Below, in pieces: positions 61,023 through 64,000 of a stretch of 64,000 bases of DNA; the first letter of the stretch is position 1; every line of letters starts with the position of its first letter. The DNA is from Planctomycetota bacterium. GTDB taxonomy: Bacteria > Planctomycetota > Planctomycetia > Planctomycetales > Planctomycetaceae. Position numbers and translations under genes: made by a program. The stretch spans positions 124,001-188,000 of the forward strand of contig QQVO01000012.1 of NCBI GenBank assembly GCA_003388505.1, written 5' to 3'. A model generated the notes under the pieces. The model was given only the letters and a program-made list of their open reading frames with translations, searched no databases and was not told the DNA's origin.

Positions 61023-61811
61023 TTGACGTCAGGCAGAGACCTGCATCGCCCTGTCGATTCGCGACGACGGCCGAAATCTCAACGGCCGTTCGGTTGCCGG
61101 TTTCTGACGCACATGGCAACGGTTCTCTGGCTATGGAACGGTTTGATGGGCCAACCGGTCGCGGCCCAGTTCGAGCGGCCCGCCGGCGCGCCGTCCCGGA
61201 TCGAGACGTCCGGAGCGAACACCGCGACGATTCCTGCGAAGGTCATCGACGACTCGCCCCCGGGATCCTCTCCGGGTGTTCCGTCCGAATCGAGTGGAGA
61301 TTCCCGCAGCGTTTCGCGGACGCCGATCCGCCGGGCCGAAGAACCCGGTGCAGGATCGTTGCGCCGCTCCGACCGCGGGTCAATCTGGTCCACCGTGGCC
61401 ATGCTTTCGGTCGTCGTCGGGCTATCGGCCGTCGGCATTCGCGTTTACCGCAGGCAGTCTCGATCAGGCGACCGGACCAGTCGCCACGAAATCGTGCGGT
61501 TGATCGCGAATCGTCGCCTGGACGGACAATCGTCGGTGCATGTGTTGCAGATCGGTGGTCGGGTGCTGGTCGTGGGCGCCGGTTCCGGCGGAATGACGAC
61601 GCTGGCGACATTCGAAAATCCGCGTGAGATTGAGCAGGTTCTCCACGGGGAGCAGGATCCTGCGGCGCCCCGGCCTCAAGCGAGACTGTTCGAGGGGCGA
61701 GGAGTTTCCGGCGCGGGTTACTCGCGATCAACCGCCGGGATCGCTCGCGAGGGTTCCGACAGGGAAGCCGACAAACAGTCCGGCACGCCGCAGGAGGTGC
61801 GTCGTGTCTGA
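61023..61811 (+). CDS. fliO: Flagellar biosynthetic protein FliO
   Basis: 262 aa, assembly factor for the FliP ring of the flagellar export gate. One membrane helix (about 123-140, MLSVVVGLSAVGIRVYR) is followed by the FliO core (about 155-200: IANRRLDGQSSVHVLQIGGRVLVVGAG). The N-terminal 120 residues are disordered and basic, possibly with a signal peptide (about 31-48). The start is a TTG with GGGGAG 7 bp upstream; an ATG at 61113 is an alternative. Its stop overlaps the fliP start, so both are coupled. Confidence 0.8.
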   Translation: MTSGRDLHRPVDSRRRPKSQRPFGCRFLTHMATVLWLWNGLMGQPVAAQFERPAGAPSRIETSGANTATIPAKVIDDSPPGSSPGVPSESSGDSRSVSRTPIRRAEEPGAGSLRRSDRGSIWSTVAMLSVVVGLSAVGIRVYRRQSRSGDRTSRHEIVRLIANRRLDGQSSVHVLQIGGRVLVVGAGSGGMTTLATFENPREIEQVLHGEQDPAAPRPQARLFEGRGVSGAGYSRSTAGIAREGSDREADKQSGTPQEVRRV

Positions 61812-62547
61812 GGGGCTTGCACTCAACCCGGAGGGACTGCTGAGTCCGGACGGACTTCCTGCGACTCTCAAACTCGTGCTGATGCTGAGTGCGCTGAGCC
61901 TGGTTCCCAGCCTGCTGATGATGACGACCTGTTTTGTCCGCGTGTCGGTCGTGCTCGGCGTGCTGCGCCAGGCCCTCGGAACCCAGCAGTTTCTTCCCAA
62001 CCAGGTCGTCACCGGGCTCAGCCTGTTTCTCTCGCTGACGGTGATGTGGCCGGTCTGGGAATCGGCGTGGGAACAGGGCATTCAACCGTATACGGAGGGC
62101 GTCTATGCGGATGAAGCGGCCCGTGCCGAGGCGTTCGAAACGGCGGTCGAACGTTCGCTCGAGCCGATCCGCCGTTTCATGAGCGCGCAAATCGAACTGG
62201 CGGGAAACGAGGCGGCGATCGATCTGTTTGTCGATTACCGGCATCCGGACGGCGTCGCGGAAGCAGGCTACCCGCAGTATTACGAGGACGTTCCGATCAC
62301 GGTGCTGCTGCCGGCCTACGTGCTGAGTGAATTGAAGACGGCGTTCCTGATCGGCTTTCAGATCTATCTGCCGTTTGTGGTGATCGACCTGGTCATCGCA
62401 TCCCTGTTGACGGGGTTGGGGCTGGTCAACGTGGCCCCGGCGACGGTCGCCCTCCCCTGCAAACTGCTGCTGTTCGTGCTCGTCGACGGGTGGTTTCTGA
62501 TCGTGGAACTGCTCCTCAACAGCGTCGGACCGATTGCCACCGGATGA
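61804..62547 (+). CDS. fliP: Flagellar export gate protein FliP
   Basis: 247 aa, normal size. It begins with a GTG at 61804 behind AGGAGG (spacing 6). Four membrane segments are visible (about 18-40, 55-72, 174-200, 215-240), with the family signatures MMTTCFVRVSVVLGVLRQALG and ELKTAFLIGFQIYLPFVVIDLVIASLL. FliP with FliQ and FliR forms the protein-conducting gate of the type III export apparatus. It overlaps fliO by 8 bp. Start by SD, not by the longer upstream ATG frame. Confidence 0.95.
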   Translation: MSEGLALNPEGLLSPDGLPATLKLVLMLSALSLVPSLLMMTTCFVRVSVVLGVLRQALGTQQFLPNQVVTGLSLFLSLTVMWPVWESAWEQGIQPYTEGVYADEAARAEAFETAVERSLEPIRRFMSAQIELAGNEAAIDLFVDYRHPDGVAEAGYPQYYEDVPITVLLPAYVLSELKTAFLIGFQIYLPFVVIDLVIASLLTGLGLVNVAPATVALPCKLLLFVLVDGWFLIVELLLNSVGPIATG

Positions 62548-62619
62548 CGATCCGTCCGCCGGGAGCACAGTTCCTCGATCCCTGTACCGCCTCGAACTCG
62601 CGACAGGTCGCAAGACGCA

Positions 62620-62886
62620 ATGGATATTGAATTCGCCTCGGGACTGACTCATTCGGCGCTCGTGTTGGCGCTGACGCTGCTCGCACCAGTGCTGGCTTGC
62701 GTCTTCGTGGGGGCGCTGGCGACCGGCCTGATGCAGGCGGTGACCCAGATTCAGGATCAGTCGTTGAGCGTCGTCCCCCGAATCGCCATCGGCGTTCTCG
62801 TGCTGTTGATGCTTCTGCCGTGGATGCTCGACCAGATCTCCGTCTACACGGTCGATTTGTATCGATCGATCCAGATTGGTCCGTAG
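62620..62886 (+). CDS. fliQ: Flagellar export gate protein FliQ
   Basis: 88-aa two-helix membrane protein, exact family length. Signatures are VGALATGLMQAVTQIQDQSLS and a second hydrophobic helix (about 54-75). It follows fliP by 72 bp. A family C repeat starts about 4 bp after its stop, between fliQ and fliR, an unexpected place for a repeat inside an operon. Confidence 0.93.
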   Translation: MDIEFASGLTHSALVLALTLLAPVLACVFVGALATGLMQAVTQIQDQSLSVVPRIAIGVLVLLMLLPWMLDQISVYTVDLYRSIQIGP

Positions 62887-62890
62887 TGCC

Positions 62891-62955
62891 CTGTCAGGGC
62901 TTTTATTTCCGGGTTGGTTGGACTGTCCATCCGCACGAAGCCCGTTCTGCGATTC
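62891..62955 (+). repeat. Dispersed repeat, family C copy 5 (inside fli operon)
   Basis: CTGTCAGGGCTTTTATTTCC, GGTTGGTTGGACTG, then CGCACGAAGCCC. It fills almost the whole 80-bp fliQ-fliR gap. Confidence 0.75.
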
Positions 62956-62966
62956 TCCGGCGTCTC

Positions 62967-63791
62967 ATGAGTGCAGAACTCGCCGATCAACTGGCATTCC
63001 GGATCGCGGCGCTTGCCGCCGAGTGGGGGCTGGGGTGGATGGTTCTGGCTGCGGTGCGGTGGCTGGGACTGCTGCTGACGCTTCCAGCGCTGGCGCCCTC
63101 CGGCGTGACGCTTCGGATGCGGGTTCTGCTCGCGATTCTATTGGCCGGCCTGGTGCTGCCCGTGATTTCCCGAACGCCGGGCCCTCCGCCGGACGGCTGG
63201 CTTGAACTGGCCGGGCTGGCCGTCGCGGAATTCCTGCTGGGAGGGGCGATCGGGTTCGGCATGCGAATTGTGCTGGGCGCGGCTCAATTGGCCGGTGAAC
63301 TGATCGATCATCAGGCCGGGCTGGCGATATCGCAGGTGTTTCATCCGGCCGTTGAAGGGGGCGTGACCGTATCGGGGCAATTCCTCGGTTGGGTCGCCGT
63401 CGTTGCCTTCCTGCTGTTGCCGCCGATGGGCGGAGATCTGTGGTTGACCGCGGCGATGCTCGAACTCTTCGAAACGGTTCCGATTGGCGCAATCGGCTCT
63501 CCCGGCTCACCGGTCGACCTGTTGATCGTATTGACGCAGCAATCGTTGACGCTGGCGGTTCGAGTGGCGGCTCCCGTGCTCGGGGTGATGTTTCTCGTGA
63601 CGACGGCTGTTTCGTGGCTGGAGCGCAATTCGGCGGGAGTCCCGGCGGCTCCCATGTTTGGAAGCCTGCGAATCGCCGTTTGTCTGGCAGTCATCCTGAC
63701 GACGCTTCCCGGCATGACGAGCGGTCTGGTCGACTCGTTTCACGTGCTGCTGGAGTCCGTGCCGGGAATGGTCGCCGGGTGGGAGGGATAA
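62967..63791 (+). CDS. fliR: Flagellar export gate protein FliR
   Basis: 274 aa, six or seven membrane segments. Family features: WMVLAAVRWLGLLLTLPAL near the N-terminus, LGGAIGFGMRIVLGAAQLAG and QAGLAISQVFHP in the middle. ATG 62967 is chosen as the first start after the fliQ-fliR repeat; the longer frame reads through the repeat and fliQ. The flhB start follows 7 bp after its stop, so the two are coupled. Confidence 0.94.
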   Translation: MSAELADQLAFRIAALAAEWGLGWMVLAAVRWLGLLLTLPALAPSGVTLRMRVLLAILLAGLVLPVISRTPGPPPDGWLELAGLAVAEFLLGGAIGFGMRIVLGAAQLAGELIDHQAGLAISQVFHPAVEGGVTVSGQFLGWVAVVAFLLLPPMGGDLWLTAAMLELFETVPIGAIGSPGSPVDLLIVLTQQSLTLAVRVAAPVLGVMFLVTTAVSWLERNSAGVPAAPMFGSLRIAVCLAVILTTLPGMTSGLVDSFHVLLESVPGMVAGWEG

Positions 63792-63797
63792 GCGCGA

Positions 63798-64000
63798 ATG
63801 GCCTTCTCAGACGCCGACGATCGCACGAACGCCCCGTCACCGCGCCGCCTGGAAGAGGCGCGGAACGCGGGACAGGTTCCCCGCAGCATTCCGTTCACAT
63901 CGGCGGCCGTGTTGCTGGCTGCGAGTCTGACGTTCTGGATTCTCGGTCCGAACCTGTGGGCGGCCGGCCGGGAGTTGTTCAACACGACACTGGCTGCGAC
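63798..64000 (+). CDS. flhB: Flagellar export protein FlhB, partial (cut by window end)
   Basis: 67 codons visible. The N-terminus SPRRLEEARNAGQVPRSIPF is the FlhB signature, followed by the first membrane helix (about 36-54, FTSAAVLLAASLTFWILG). FlhB is the self-cleaving switch protein that sets export specificity. It begins 7 bp after fliR, with GGGAGGGA upstream. The rest, including the NPTH cleavage site, lies beyond the window. Confidence 0.92.
   Translation, partial: MAFSDADDRTNAPSPRRLEEARNAGQVPRSIPFTSAAVLLAASLTFWILGPNLWAAGRELFNTTLAA

Overview
The window is GC-rich chromosomal DNA from a planctomycete (phylum Planctomycetota, most likely order Planctomycetales; the genus cannot be fixed from sequence alone). 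The main evidence is a protein with a planctomycete cytochrome C domain plus DUF1549 and DUF1553, two Tat-signalled DUF1501 proteins, an arylsulfatase, a eukaryote-like Ser/Thr kinase with a beta-helix ectodomain, a murE-murF-mraY run without neighbouring divisome genes, and a flagellar export operon. No rRNA, tRNA, prophage or CRISPR array was recognised.

Layout. 1-2779: two adjacent signal peptidase I paralogues on the minus strand, one cut by the window edge, with zinc-ribbon-like cysteines and, in the complete one, a large jelly-roll-like insert. 3.0-8.0 kb: TauE/SafE exporter, DJ-1/PfpI, DUF423, sulfatase and LmbE-type deacetylase on the plus strand. 8.0-9.1 kb: a REP-associated Y1 transposase in inverted repeats and an orphan. 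9.2-12.4 kb: a parallel beta-helix protein and an MFS transporter with an unusual loop. 12.6-13.3 kb: a lone antitoxin-like gene and a small orphan with a clear terminator. 13.7-18.0 kb: murE, murF and mraY (peptidoglycan precursor synthesis). 18.5-23.1 kb: a convergent DUF1553/DUF1501 pair separated by a palindrome mosaic. 23.2-27.9 kb: an exported transglutaminase-like protein, a single-chain EutB-EutC ethanolamine ammonia-lyase with a Tat-type signal, and a divergent oxidoreductase.

28.0-39.8 kb is the most unusual region. Two exported orphans are followed by a YqiJ-like membrane protein, a YqiK-type flotillin, a membrane-anchored protein with a toxin-like RNase-resembling tail, a small zinc-ribbon protein and a giant AAA+ ATPase of the 'DNA repair ATPase' family, with palindromic repeats between them. 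39.9-46.96 kb: a PhoX/DUF839 protein, the kinase and a second DUF1501 protein. 47.1-51.1 kb: a small-molecule catabolic group (DUF1445 hydro-lyase, DHDPS-like lyase, amidohydrolase, Gfo/Idh oxidoreductase). 51.3-53.1 kb: an ExeA-like ATPase with an acidic tail. 54.1-59.4 kb: phoH, 7TM-HD phosphohydrolase, ybeY and a CNNM/CorC protein. 59.6-60.2 kb: a DUF309 protein. 61.0 kb to the end: fliO-fliP-fliQ-fliR-flhB.

At least five families of short palindromic or dispersed repeats fill the intergenic spaces. Some supply a ribosome binding site, a stop codon or a leader to neighbouring genes. The REP-type transposase at 8.1 kb is a candidate mobiliser for some of them.
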